Notes: generated by a model not told the origin, from the letters alone. A DNA stretch of 64,000 nucleotides from Cupriavidus sp. AU9028 (GCF_019795295.1 NZ_JAIMCG010000001.1:465157-529156), one strand, 5' to 3'. Counted from the first letter of the stretch, positions 11,396 through 19,491 are shown. A program made the numbers and translations.

Positions 11396-11452
11396 TCGCC
11401 GGGGGGGCAGCGCCACCGCAGGCGCCTCGTTCCCGGCAATTGCCGCGGCAAG

Positions 11453-11482
11453 AACGCGCAGACCTCGTCTGCGCGTTTTTTT
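11453..11482 (+). terminator. Rho-independent terminator after acyl-CoA dehydrogenase
   Basis: Perfect 10-bp stem AACGCGCAGA/TCTGCGCGTT with a CCTCG loop, followed by an unbroken T run. It separates the acyl-CoA dehydrogenase from the following GST gene. Confidence 0.85.
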
Positions 11483-11566
11483 CTTCTGTGCTTAAATTCC
11501 CCGGTTTTCCCGTCCCGTCGTGCCGCGCAAGGCGCGCGGCGCCCTCAGCAAACCAGGAGCGAATCG

Positions 11567-12259
11567 ATGATTGACGTGTATAGCTGGCCGACGCCCAACG
11601 GCCACAAGGTCCATATCATGCTGGAGGAGTGCGGCCTGGAGTACCGGGTCCATCCGATCAACATTGGCGCCGGCGACCAGTTCGGCGAGGACTTCCTGAA
11701 GATCAGCCCGAACAACAAGATTCCCGCCATCGTCGACAGCGACGGGCCGGACGGCGAGCCGATCTCGCTGTTCGAGTCGGGCGCCATCCTGGTGTATCTG
11801 GCGGGCAAGACCGGCCTGTTCCTGCCCGAGGATGTGCGCGGCAAGTACGAGGCGCTGCAGTGGCTGATGTTCCAGATGGGCGGCGTCGGGCCGATGCTGG
11901 GCCAGGCGCACCACTTCCGCATCTACGCGCCGGAGAAGATCGACTACGCCATCAACCGCTATACCAACGAAGCGCGCCGCCTGTACGGCGTGATCGACAA
12001 GCGGCTGTCGCAGCAGCGCTGGCTGGCGGGCGACCAGTACACCATCGCCGATATCGCCACCTTCCCGTGGCTGCGCAGCTGGCAGAACCAGGGCGTGGAG
12101 CTGGACGACTACCCGGCGCTCAAGCGCTGGTTCGACAATATCGCGACGCGGCCGGCGGTGCAGCGGGCCGTCGAGGTCCTGGCGGACCGCCGCAAGCCGC
12201 TGCAGGGCGACAAGGAACGCGAGGTGCTGTTCGGCGCCACCCAGTACGCGCGGCGTTGA
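11567..12259 (+). CDS. Glutathione S-transferase, nu class (YfcG/YghU-like)
   Basis: 230 residues: thioredoxin-like N-terminal domain (IDVYSWPTPNGHKVHIMLEE, then SPNNKIPAIVD and LFESGAILVYLA for glutathione binding) and a helical C-terminal domain (WLAGDQYTIADIATFPW). The TPNGxKV motif and the NNKIPAI loop with its preceding Ser are characteristic of the YfcG/nu class, which has disulfide reductase activity with glutathione. An AGGAG box precedes the ATG. It is flanked by terminators on both sides and so appears monocistronic. Confidence 0.92.
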   Translation: MIDVYSWPTPNGHKVHIMLEECGLEYRVHPINIGAGDQFGEDFLKISPNNKIPAIVDSDGPDGEPISLFESGAILVYLAGKTGLFLPEDVRGKYEALQWLMFQMGGVGPMLGQAHHFRIYAPEKIDYAINRYTNEARRLYGVIDKRLSQQRWLAGDQYTIADIATFPWLRSWQNQGVELDDYPALKRWFDNIATRPAVQRAVEVLADRRKPLQGDKEREVLFGATQYARR

Positions 12260-12274
12260 CTGCAACCGGAATGC

Positions 12275-12314
12275 AAAAGAGCCGGCGGGGGCGATCCCCC
12301 GCCGGCTCTTTTTT
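12275..12314. terminator. Strong bidirectional terminator
   Basis: Seventeen-bp perfect stem beginning AAAAGAGCCGGCGGGGG with a CGAT loop and T runs on both strands. It sits between the convergent GST gene (plus) and Bug receptor gene (minus) and should serve both. Confidence 0.92.
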
Positions 12315-12331
12315 AATGCCAGGCAGCGCCC

Positions 12332-13318
12332 TTAGTCGAGCTTGATGCCGGCCTTCTGCACCACGGTCGCCCAGCGGGCCTGCTCGGTCTTGAAGAACTT
12401 GTTGGTCTCGGCCGGGGTCATGGTCACCACTTCCGCGCCCTGACCGGCCAGCTGCGCGCGCACTTCCGGCGAGCGGATGATGCGGATCAGCTCGGTGCTC
12501 AGCTTCTGCACGGCAGCATCGGGCATCTTCGACGGTGCCATCACGCCTTGCCAGGTGCCCGACTCGAAGTTGGCGACGCCCTGCTCGGCAATGGTCGGCA
12601 GCTGGCCCACCAGCGGCATGCGGGTGGCCTTGGACACCGCGATGGCCTTCAGCTTGCCCGACTGCACGTGCGGCAGCGTGGCCAGCATGCCGTTCATCAG
12701 CACCTGCGCGGTACCGCCGACCGTGTCGGCGATCGCCTGCGCGCCGCCCTTGTACGGCACGTATTGCCATTGCGCGCCGGTGGCCTGCTGGACCGCCACG
12801 CCGGCCAGATGCGGCGCGCTGCCGATGGCCGTCACGGCGAAGTTCACCTGCTCGCGCTTGGACATCTCGACCAGTTCCTTCAGCGTGGTGGCCTTGACCG
12901 AGGGATGGACCACCAGCATGTGCGGCGAATAGGCCAGCATGGCGACGCCCTTCAGGTCCTTGGCCGGATCGAAGGTCAGCTTGGTGTACACCGACGGGCT
13001 GATCGCCAGCGCGCCGACGTCGCACAGCAGCAGGGTGTGGTTGTCGTTGGCGGACTGGGCGACGAAGCCCGCGCCGACGTTGCCGTTTGCGCCCGGGCGG
13101 TTGTCCACCACCACGGGCTGGCCGAGCGCTTCGCCCAGCGGCTTGCTGATCAGGCGCGCGATGATGTCCGACGAGCCGCCGGCGGGGTAGGGCACCACCA
13201 GCCTGATGGGCCGGGTGGGCCAGGCATCCGCGGCAAAGGCCGGTGCGGTCACGGCTGCGCCGACGGCGGCCAGGGCGGTGGCGGAAAGCAGTTGAACGAA
13301 TTGGCGGCGGCTTGCCAT
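12332..13318 (-). CDS. Bug/TctC-type periplasmic substrate-binding protein
   Basis: 328 residues with an export signal (RRQFVQLLSATALAAVGAA, cleavage near APAFA-ADAWP) and the TctC/Bug fold: WPTRPIRLVVPYPAGGSSDIIAR and VVVDNRPGANGN are the two carboxylate-binding loops of the family. Bug proteins are greatly expanded in Burkholderiales and bind organic acids, sometimes for a tripartite tricarboxylate transporter. No TctA/TctB membrane genes are visible nearby, so it is an orphan receptor. Ligand unknown. The terminator at 12275 follows. Confidence 0.92.
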   Translation of the reverse strand: MASRRQFVQLLSATALAAVGAAVTAPAFAADAWPTRPIRLVVPYPAGGSSDIIARLISKPLGEALGQPVVVDNRPGANGNVGAGFVAQSANDNHTLLLCDVGALAISPSVYTKLTFDPAKDLKGVAMLAYSPHMLVVHPSVKATTLKELVEMSKREQVNFAVTAIGSAPHLAGVAVQQATGAQWQYVPYKGGAQAIADTVGGTAQVLMNGMLATLPHVQSGKLKAIAVSKATRMPLVGQLPTIAEQGVANFESGTWQGVMAPSKMPDAAVQKLSTELIRIIRSPEVRAQLAGQGAEVVTMTPAETNKFFKTEQARWATVVQKAGIKLD

Positions 13319-13512
13319 GACATCTCCTCAGTGTTATCAGTCGTCATACAACGTAGGGCGGATCATATGGCGGCGCTGGCATGGCGTCCAGATGGAAACG
13401 GCGGTTTTCGGAGCAAATTAGGGAAACTCCGGGGGAGGACCGGTGGGGCTGCGCCGCCCCTTGTCATATGTCGTACGATCTCTTCGCTTGTCGGGATGCG
13501 CGCGGATCACGT

Positions 13513-13562
13513 GTTACCCATGTCTCCGAACACCCGTTATCCATGTGTCCGGTCTGAACACC
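13513..13562. repeat. Pair of imperfect direct repeats, possible IS-end remnant
   Basis: GTTACCCATGTCTCCGAACA is followed after one base by GTTATCCATGTGTCCGG, with both units ending in GAACACC. Clusters of such imperfect repeats occur at the termini of some insertion sequence families. No transposase frame is nearby, so at most an end fragment remains. The link to an IS is an inference from the look of the repeats. Confidence 0.4.
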
Positions 13563-13567
13563 GCGCG

Positions 13568-13641
13568 CGGGAGAGGGGAGAACACCGGCAGGAGGGGGCT
13601 GTGGCAGCGGATGTTCTCCCTCTCCCCTTCAAGGGGAGAGG
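13568..13641. repeat. GC-rich palindromic repeats (copy d)
   Basis: GGGAGAGGGGAGAACACC, then CTCCCTCTCCCCTTCAAGGGGAGAGGG, the latter a tight hairpin of the same family as the copies at 4839, 9904 and 18137. It lies downstream of the phosphotransferase gene. Confidence 0.7.
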
Positions 13642-13729
13642 GTTGGTCTTCACGGCGCAGGGTTGGCCATCGCCTCGCGCTTCCTTCCCGGCCTCTATCC
13701 CGCTGGCGGCCGAGCCAGGCGCAGCCCGT

Positions 13730-14815
13730 TCAGGAAATCCGCTGGCGCGCCTGCTGCGCGTACTTCCAGCCCATTTCGGCCATCGGACGCGCGCGCTTGC
13801 CGGCATCGACCGCCTGGGCCGACGACGCGGTGCCGTCTACCACGCGCTTGGCGATGCCCTGCAGGATGCCGGCGATGCGGAACATGCTGAACGCGAGATA
13901 GAAATTCCAGTCGCCGGTGATGGCGCGCCCGGTGCGCTGCTCGTACATGCGCCGGTAGGTCGCCTCGTCGGGGATCCCGAGCTCGGCGAAGTCCACCCCC
14001 GCGATGCCTCGGAACTGGCCCGGCGCGATATGCCAGCTCATGCAGTGGTAGCTGAAGTCGGCCATCGGGTGGCCCAGCGTGGACAGTTCCCAGTCCAGCA
14101 CGGCCAGCACGCGCGGCTCGGTGGGGTGGAACATCAGGTTGTCCAGCCGGTAGTCGCCATGGACGATGCTGGTCAGGTCCTGGTCTTCCTCGGGGATATG
14201 GTTGGGCAGCCAGTCCATCAGCGCGTTCATCGCCTCGATCGGCTCGGTTTCCGACAGCTTGTACTGCCGCGTCCACCGCTCGATCTGGCGCGCGAAATAG
14301 TTGCCCGGCTTGCCATAGTCGGCCAGTCCGATGGCCTGGTAGTCGACCGTGTGCAGCGCGGCGATGACTCGGTTCATCTCGTCGTAGATGGCCGCGCGCT
14401 CGCTCGGCGACATGCCGGGCAGCGACTGGTCCCACAGGACGCGGCCGTTAACGAACTCCATGATGTAGAACGCGCGCCCGATCACCGCCTCGTCCTCGCA
14501 CAGCGCGTACATGCGCGCGACCGGGACGTCGGTATTGGCCAGCGCCGCCATCACACGGTACTCGCGCTCGATGGCGTGCGCCGAGGGCAGCAGCTTCGAC
14601 TTCGGGCCGGGCTTGGCGCGCATCACATAGGTTTGCCCGGGGGTGATCAGCTTGAAGGTCGGGTTGGACTGTCCGCCCTTGAATTGCTCGACGGTCAGCG
14701 GACCGGCAAAGCCTTCGACGTGTTCGTCCATCCAGGCGGTGAGCGCGTCGATGTCGAAGCGCTGCTGGTCGGCGACGGGGCGCGTGCCCTCGAAGTGCGA
14801 TACGTTGCTGCTCAT
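13730..14815 (-). CDS. APH-family phosphotransferase (ACAD10/11 N-domain-like, LvaA-like)
   Basis: 361 residues with the aminoglycoside-phosphotransferase/choline-kinase fold: FKGGQSNPTFKL nucleotide loop, YVMRAKP with the ATP-binding lysine, catalytic IVHGDYRLDNLMFHP (Brenner motif HGDxxxxN) and metal-binding VLDWELSTLGHPMADF. This subfamily pairs with acyl-CoA dehydrogenases in 4-hydroxy-acid breakdown (ACAD10/11 in animals, LvaA in Pseudomonas), where it phosphorylates a 4-hydroxyacyl-CoA. Start chosen at 14815; upstream codons do not match the family. It lies downstream of enoyl-CoA hydratase and 3-hydroxyacyl-CoA dehydrogenase genes on the same strand, which supports a beta-oxidation role. 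It is not an antibiotic resistance gene. Confidence 0.88.
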   Translation of the reverse strand: MSSNVSHFEGTRPVADQQRFDIDALTAWMDEHVEGFAGPLTVEQFKGGQSNPTFKLITPGQTYVMRAKPGPKSKLLPSAHAIEREYRVMAALANTDVPVARMYALCEDEAVIGRAFYIMEFVNGRVLWDQSLPGMSPSERAAIYDEMNRVIAALHTVDYQAIGLADYGKPGNYFARQIERWTRQYKLSETEPIEAMNALMDWLPNHIPEEDQDLTSIVHGDYRLDNLMFHPTEPRVLAVLDWELSTLGHPMADFSYHCMSWHIAPGQFRGIAGVDFAELGIPDEATYRRMYEQRTGRAITGDWNFYLAFSMFRIAGILQGIAKRVVDGTASSAQAVDAGKRARPMAEMGWKYAQQARQRIS

Positions 14816-14888
14816 CTGTTGTCTCCGTTGTTGTCGGTGCGGGCCGGTACGTCGCCGGCCGCGCTGGTCGCCGCTCGCGGTTGCGCTG

Positions 14889-15668
14889 CTATTTGAACAC
14901 GGGTTTGCGCTTCTCGAGGAAGGCGCGGATGCCTTCTCCACCGTCGTGATGATGCAGGGCGGCGACGAAGTTCTCGCGCTCCTGGTCCAGATGCTCGGCC
15001 AGCGACGCGGTGCCGGCATGGTTGATCAGCGCCTTGATCCGCCCCATCGCATGGGTCGATTGTCCGGCCAGCGATTGCGCCAGCTGCAGCGCTTCGGTCA
15101 GCGCTGCGCCGGGTGCGGTGACGCGGTTGATCAGGCCGAACGGCGCGAGACGGCTCGCCTCGACCGTGCGGCCTTCGATCAGCAGTTCCGAGGCGAGCTG
15201 GCGCGGCAGCGCGCGGGCGAGCTCGTAGGAGCCGCCGCCGTCCGGCGTCAGCCCGACCTTGACGTAGGCCATCACGAATTTGGCGTTGCTTGCCGCGACG
15301 ACGAAGTCGCAAGCCAGCACCACGGAAAACCCGGCGCCGGCGGCCGCACCCTCGACCGCGGCGATGATCGGCTTGGGAAAGGCGTGCAGCAGCGCGATCC
15401 AGCGATGCAGCAGGTTGATGCTGTCGGCCTGCACCTGCGGCGGCTGGTCGCGGTTGCCCAGCAGCCGGTTCAGGTTGCCGCCGGCGCAGAACATGCCGTC
15501 CGCCCCGGTCAGCACGACCGCGCGGATGCCGTCGTCCTCGGCGGCCGCGCTCAGGGCCTGTTCGCAGGCGGCGTAGATATCGGGATGCAGCGCGTTGCGC
15601 GCTTCCGGGTTGGAAATGGTGAGCACCAGCGTCGCATCGACGCGCTCGGACAGCAACTGCGCTGGCAT
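14889..15668 (-). CDS. Enoyl-CoA hydratase/isomerase family protein
   Basis: Crotonase-fold protein of 259 residues. Oxyanion-hole segments are visible: ADGMFCAGGNLNRLL and AAVEGAAAGAGFSVVLACD. Catalytic region: AYVKVGLTPDGGGSYELAR. The presence of Asp-Gly-Gly-Gly rather than a Glu pair suggests an isomerase or hydratase of broad type, similar to PaaG/PaaB-like proteins. It lies between the 3-hydroxyacyl-CoA dehydrogenase (73 bp upstream) and the phosphotransferase (73 bp downstream) on the minus strand, consistent with one catabolic operon. Confidence 0.9.
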   Translation of the reverse strand: MPAQLLSERVDATLVLTISNPEARNALHPDIYAACEQALSAAAEDDGIRAVVLTGADGMFCAGGNLNRLLGNRDQPPQVQADSINLLHRWIALLHAFPKPIIAAVEGAAAGAGFSVVLACDFVVAASNAKFVMAYVKVGLTPDGGGSYELARALPRQLASELLIEGRTVEASRLAPFGLINRVTAPGAALTEALQLAQSLAGQSTHAMGRIKALINHAGTASLAEHLDQERENFVAALHHHDGGEGIRAFLEKRKPVFK

Positions 15669-15710
15669 GATGGCCTCCGGGCCCGACGGCCCCGATGATC
15701 GATGAAATGA

Positions 15711-15734
15711 CGCCGCCCCGTGAAGGGGGCGGCG
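15711..15734 (-). other. GC hairpin between 3-hydroxyacyl-CoA dehydrogenase and enoyl-CoA hydratase
   Basis: Inverted repeat CGCCGCCCC-GTGAAG-GGGGCGGCG just after the stop of the upstream gene and about 40 bp before the next start. It has no T tract on the minus strand, so it looks like an mRNA-stabilising or processing hairpin, not a terminator. Confidence 0.55.
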
Positions 15735-15741
15735 GGCAGGA

Positions 15742-17265
15742 TCAGGCTTCTTCGGTCAGCAGCGACAGACCGAGGCTGGCGCGGCGCCACAGCCAGGGGC
15801 TGGGACGGTAGCGCATGTCGCCGGTCAGGCGTTCCATGTTGCGCAGCACTTCCAGCAGCAGCTGCGGCCCGATGGCGTCGCCCAGGGCCAGCGGACCCTT
15901 CGGATAACCCAGGCCGAGGTTGACCGCCAGGTCGATGTCGGTCGGCGTCGCAATGCGCTGCTGGGCGATGTCCGAAGCGATATTGACGATGCAGCCGACG
16001 ATGCGCTGGGCGATGAAGCCGGCGGAATCGCGGATCACGGTGACGGGCACGCCGTCGCTGGCAAACAGCGCGTGGGCGGCGTCGCGGATATCGGCGCGGG
16101 TGGCCGGCGTGGTCATCAGCGTGCGGCGCCTGGTCGCCTCGAACGGCAGCAGCGTGTCGATGGCGACCACGCGCGACGGATCCAGCCCCAGCTGCACCGC
16201 GGTGGCGGTGGCATCCAGGCCCAGCGGCGTGACGACGATCAGCGCGTCGGCCGACGGCGTATTGCCCGCTTCGGGCGTCACGCCCATCGCGGTCAGCAGC
16301 TTGAGCACCATGCCGTGGCCGCGCTCGTTGTCACGGCTGACCCAGACGCTGGCCGGGCGTGCCTGCGGCACCGGCTTGGCCGCCGGCAGCTGCTTCTGGC
16401 CATCGGCATAGCGGTAGAAGCCAGCGCCGGTCTTGCGGCCGAGCAGGCCGCCGACCGCGCGCACCGCCGTGATCGGCGACGGGCGGTAGCGCGGCTCCTG
16501 GTAGAACTGGTTGTAGATCGACTCCATCACCGGATGCGACACGTCCAGGCCGGTCAGGTCCATCAGTTCGAACGGTCCCATGCGGAAACCCGCCTGCTCG
16601 CGCATGATGGCATCGATGTCGGCGAATTCGGCCACGCCTTCCTGCGCCGCCTTCAGGCCTTCGATATTCATGCCACGGCCGGCATGGTTGACGATGAAGC
16701 CGGGCATGTCCTTGCAGCGCACCGGTGTGTGTCCCATGCGGCGGGACAGTTCCATCAAGGCATCGCCGATGGCCGGATCGCCGGACAGGCCGTCGATGAC
16801 CTCGACCACCTTCATCAGCGGCACCGGGTTGAAGAAGTGGTAGCCGACCACGCGGCCCGGGTGCTTGGCCCCCACGGCGATCGCGGTGATCGACAGCGAC
16901 GAGGTGTTGGAGGCGATCACCGCATCCGGGCGCACGATGGCCTCGAGCCTGGCCACCAGGTCGCGCTTGACTTCCAGGCGCTCGACAATGGCTTCCAGCA
17001 CCATGTCGCAGTCGGCCAGGTCTTCCAGTGCCGAGCAGGGCAGGACGCGCTCGAGCGCGGCCTTGCCGTCTTCTGCGCTCATCTTGCCTTTCTCGGCAAG
17101 CTTGGCGAAGGTATCCTGCAGGTACTTTCGGGCGGCCGCGACGGCGTCCGGATTGACGTCGAACAGGCGAACCGTCAGGCCGGCCTGGGCGGCGATCTGT
17201 GCGATGCCGCGGCCCATGGCGCCGGTGCCCACGATGCCGAGAGTTTGGATGGTCAGAGTGCTCAT
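15742..17265 (-). CDS. 3-hydroxyacyl-CoA dehydrogenase (PaaH/PaaC type)
   Basis: NAD-dependent oxidation of 3-hydroxyacyl-CoA. 507 residues, longer than the simple 280-residue form: Rossmann domain with GIVGTGAMGRGIAQIAAQ (residues 9-26), catalytic VGYHFFNPVPLMKVVEV, NPxP motif, first C-terminal domain (PGFIVNHAGRGMNIEG, ELMDLTGLDVS), then a second C-terminal domain (DSAGFIAQRIVGCIVN, NLGLGYPKGPLALGD). This duplicated architecture is that of PaaH-like enzymes of phenylacetate and related pathways. It is the first gene of a minus-strand group with the hydratase and phosphotransferase. A palindrome upstream (17292-17306) may be an operator. Confidence 0.93.
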   Translation of the reverse strand: MSTLTIQTLGIVGTGAMGRGIAQIAAQAGLTVRLFDVNPDAVAAARKYLQDTFAKLAEKGKMSAEDGKAALERVLPCSALEDLADCDMVLEAIVERLEVKRDLVARLEAIVRPDAVIASNTSSLSITAIAVGAKHPGRVVGYHFFNPVPLMKVVEVIDGLSGDPAIGDALMELSRRMGHTPVRCKDMPGFIVNHAGRGMNIEGLKAAQEGVAEFADIDAIMREQAGFRMGPFELMDLTGLDVSHPVMESIYNQFYQEPRYRPSPITAVRAVGGLLGRKTGAGFYRYADGQKQLPAAKPVPQARPASVWVSRDNERGHGMVLKLLTAMGVTPEAGNTPSADALIVVTPLGLDATATAVQLGLDPSRVVAIDTLLPFEATRRRTLMTTPATRADIRDAAHALFASDGVPVTVIRDSAGFIAQRIVGCIVNIASDIAQQRIATPTDIDLAVNLGLGYPKGPLALGDAIGPQLLLEVLRNMERLTGDMRYRPSPWLWRRASLGLSLLTEEA

Positions 17266-17291
17266 AGTGCGTCCACAAAGTTGTGGTTAAA

Positions 17292-17306
17292 TTAGCACGC
17301 TCGTGC
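17292..17306. promoter_or_regulatory. Candidate operator between dehydrogenase and GST genes
   Basis: TTAGCACGCTCGTGC contains the perfect inverted repeat GCACG-CT-CGTGC, 27 bp upstream of the 3-hydroxyacyl-CoA dehydrogenase start and also upstream of the divergent GST gene. Size and symmetry suit a TetR-family repressor of acyl-CoA catabolism. The regulator is unknown and the assignment is a guess from position and symmetry. Confidence 0.35.
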
Positions 17307-17467
17307 GGTTTTTGCACTCGTTCCGTGCCGGCTGCCGGTCAGGCCGTGTTCGGTGATCGGCCATCCGGTGGATCGCCAGCGGAAGGGGCGTGGCGCGATG
17401 ATGCGGCATTCCAATCATGCAGTTGGCGTCAGCGCCCTGCCGCCGGCGCCGCTACCAAGGAGACAAT

Positions 17468-18109
17468 ATGCTGAAGCTCTGCGGCTTTGCAGCCAGCAAC
17501 TACTACAACAAGGCCAAGCTGGCGTTGCTCGAGAAGAATATCCCTTTCGAGGAGGAACTGGCGTGGCTCGGCGAGACCGATACCACGGCCAGCCCGCTGG
17601 GCAAGGTGCCGTATCTGCGCACCGACGAGGGCAGCCTCAGCGAGTCGCAGGTCATCGTCGAGTATCTGGAAGCCCGCTATCCGCAGACGCCGCTGGTGCC
17701 GGCGGACCCGTTCGCCGCGGCCAAGGTGCGCGAAGTGGTGACGTATCTGGAACTCTACCTGGAACTGACCGCGCGCGAGCTGTACGCCGAAGCCTTCTTC
17801 GGCGGCAAGGTCAGCGATGCGGTGAAGGAGCGCCAGCACAAGCTGCTGTCGCGCTATATCCCGGCATTCGCGCAGGTGGCGACGTTCTCGCCTTTCATCG
17901 CCGGCGACACCTTCACGATGGCCGACTGCGCGGCGGTCGTGCATCTGCCGTTGGTGTCGTCGTGCACCAAGATCATCTACGGCAACGACATGCTGGCCGA
18001 GCTGCCGGTCAAGGATTACCTGAAGCGCATGGGCGAGCGGCCGCACGTGCAGAAGGTCAATGCGGACCGCAAGGCGAATGTGGAATTGATGATGAGCCGG
18101 CGGAAGTAG
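17468..18109 (+). CDS. Glutathione S-transferase family protein
   Basis: 213 residues, thioredoxin-fold N-terminal domain (LCGFAASNYYNKAKLALLEK, SPLGKVPYLRTDEGSLSESQVIVEYLE) and helical C-terminal domain ending near FIAGDTFTMADCAAVVHLPL. The Ser/Asn-rich first loop carries the presumed catalytic residue. A strong AAGGAG box precedes the ATG at 17468. It is divergent from the 3-hydroxyacyl-CoA dehydrogenase. Substrate not predictable. Confidence 0.88.
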   Translation: MLKLCGFAASNYYNKAKLALLEKNIPFEEELAWLGETDTTASPLGKVPYLRTDEGSLSESQVIVEYLEARYPQTPLVPADPFAAAKVREVVTYLELYLELTARELYAEAFFGGKVSDAVKERQHKLLSRYIPAFAQVATFSPFIAGDTFTMADCAAVVHLPLVSSCTKIIYGNDMLAELPVKDYLKRMGERPHVQKVNADRKANVELMMSRRK

Positions 18110-18136
18110 TCGGGGTTGGGGCGGCTGTGGTCTGCT

Positions 18137-18288
18137 GCCCTCTCCCCCGGCCCCTCTCCCGCAAGCGGGCGAGGGGAGAACACCGAGGGCACTTCAGACG
18201 GGAGAGGGGAGAACACCGAGGGCACCTCAGACGGGGGGAGGTTTGCTCCCCTCTCCCGCGAGCGGGAGAGGGGCGGGGGAGAGGGCCC
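18137..18288. repeat. Cluster of GC-rich palindromic repeats (copy e)
   Basis: At least three copies of the dispersed palindrome (cores CTCTCCCGCAAGCGGGCGAG and CTCTCCCGCGAGCGGGAGAG). Between them are two tandem units of about 31 bp that begin GAGGGGAGAACACCGAGGGC and differ by one base. They fill the space between the convergent GST and aminotransferase genes and could serve as transcription barrier or mRNA stabiliser. Confidence 0.85.
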
Positions 18289-18306
18289 TGCGGCGCCAGC
18301 CAGTGC

Positions 18307-19491
18307 CTACAGCCGCCGCAACCGCTCCAGCGCCAGAGCCAGCGTCTCGTCCCGCTTGGCGAAGCAGAACCGCACCAGCCCCGATTCCCGCCCGCCGGTG
18401 TAGAACGCGGACACCGGAATCGCCGCCACGCCGATCTCGCTGGTCAGCCACATGGCGAAGTCCGCTTCCTTCATGTCCGAGATCGCCGTGTAGTCGACGC
18501 ACTGGAAATAGGTGCCGTCCGCCGGCAGCAGCTGGAAGCGGGTGTCCGACAGTCCCGCGCGGAACGCGTCCCGCTTGGCCTGGTAGAAGCCGGCCAGTTG
18601 CACATAGGGCTGCGGATCGGCCATGTAGTCGGCCAGCCCGTGCTGCATCGGCGTGTTGACGGTGAACACGTTGAACTGATGCACCTTGCGGAACTCGGCC
18701 ATCAGCGCCGCGGGCGCCGCCACATAGCCGACCTTCCAGCCCGTGACGTGATAGGTCTTGCCGAAGCTGGACACCACGAAGCTGCGCCGCGCCAGTTCGG
18801 GATGGCGCGACACCGACTGGTGCAGCTGGCCGTCGTAGACCATGTGCTCGTACACCTCGTCGGACAGCAGCAGGATGTCGGTGCCGGCCAGCAGCTCGGC
18901 CAGCTGGCGCATGTCGTCCTCGCGCCAGATCGTGCCGGTGGGGTTGTGCGGCGTGTTGATCAGCAGCAGGCGGGTGCGCGGCGTGATGGCCGCGGCGAGA
19001 CGGTCGAACGGGATGCGGAAGTCCGGCGCTTCGAGCGCGACCGGCACGGCCTTGCCGCCAGCCAGTTCGATCGCGGGCAGGTAGCTGTCGTAGCAGGGCT
19101 CCAGCACGATCACCTCGTCGCCCGGATGCACGGCGCACAGGATCGCGGTCAGCAGCGCCTGGGTGGCGCCGGCGGTGACGGTGATCTCGCTGTCGGCGTC
19201 GTAGTCGCGGCCGTACAGCGCGGCGATCTTGGCAGCGATCGCCTGGCGCAGCTTCGGCACGCCTGCCATCGGCGGATACTGGTTCCAGCCCTCGCGCATC
19301 GCGTGCGAGACCGCCTCGACGATGCGCGGGTCGCAGTCGAAGTCCGGAAAGCCCTGGCCCAGGTTGACCGCGTTCTTCTCGGCGGCCAGCGCCGACATCA
19401 CGGTGAAGATGGTCGTGCCCACATTGGGCAGGCGCGAGGGCAGGGTGCCGGGATGGGCCGGCGGGGCCGGCAGCGAAGCATCGGGATTCAT
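18307..19491 (-). CDS. PLP aminotransferase, methionine/aromatic aminotransferase type (YbdL-like)
   Basis: Class I fold-type PLP aminotransferase of 394 residues. Typical blocks: NLGQGFPDFDCDP, NQYPPMAGVPKLRQAI, TAGATQALLTAI, NTPHNPTGTIW, LLLSDEVYEHMVYDG, and the PLP lysine in SSFGKTYHVTGWKVGY. This pattern is that of YbdL-like methionine aminotransferases and kynurenine aminotransferase relatives. It acts in the cytoplasm; substrate preference cannot be fixed from sequence. The PIN-domain gene lies 50 bp upstream on the same strand. Confidence 0.9.
   Translation of the reverse strand: MNPDASLPAPPAHPGTLPSRLPNVGTTIFTVMSALAAEKNAVNLGQGFPDFDCDPRIVEAVSHAMREGWNQYPPMAGVPKLRQAIAAKIAALYGRDYDADSEITVTAGATQALLTAILCAVHPGDEVIVLEPCYDSYLPAIELAGGKAVPVALEAPDFRIPFDRLAAAITPRTRLLLINTPHNPTGTIWREDDMRQLAELLAGTDILLLSDEVYEHMVYDGQLHQSVSRHPELARRSFVVSSFGKTYHVTGWKVGYVAAPAALMAEFRKVHQFNVFTVNTPMQHGLADYMADPQPYVQLAGFYQAKRDAFRAGLSDTRFQLLPADGTYFQCVDYTAISDMKEADFAMWLTSEIGVAAIPVSAFYTGGRESGLVRFCFAKRDETLALALERLRRL

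Larger units (their letters stand above)
13319..13729. other. Repeat-bearing intergenic region, no gene
   Basis: 411 bp between the Bug gene start and the end of the phosphotransferase gene (both on the minus strand). It contains two imperfect direct repeats of GTTACCCATGTCTCCG type at 13513-13534 and 13536-13562 and palindromic repeats at 13568-13641. No convincing reading frame is present. The first 60 bp next to the Bug gene should hold its promoter. Confidence 0.6.

Noticed and set aside
13730-14815. Phosphotransferase considered as an aminoglycoside resistance gene
   Set aside because: It belongs by sequence and context to the acyl-CoA-linked branch of the family, next to beta-oxidation genes.
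18116-18403. Short frames across the palindromic repeats at 18.1-18.4 kb
   Set aside because: They translate the repeats and the antisense of the aminotransferase C-terminus.
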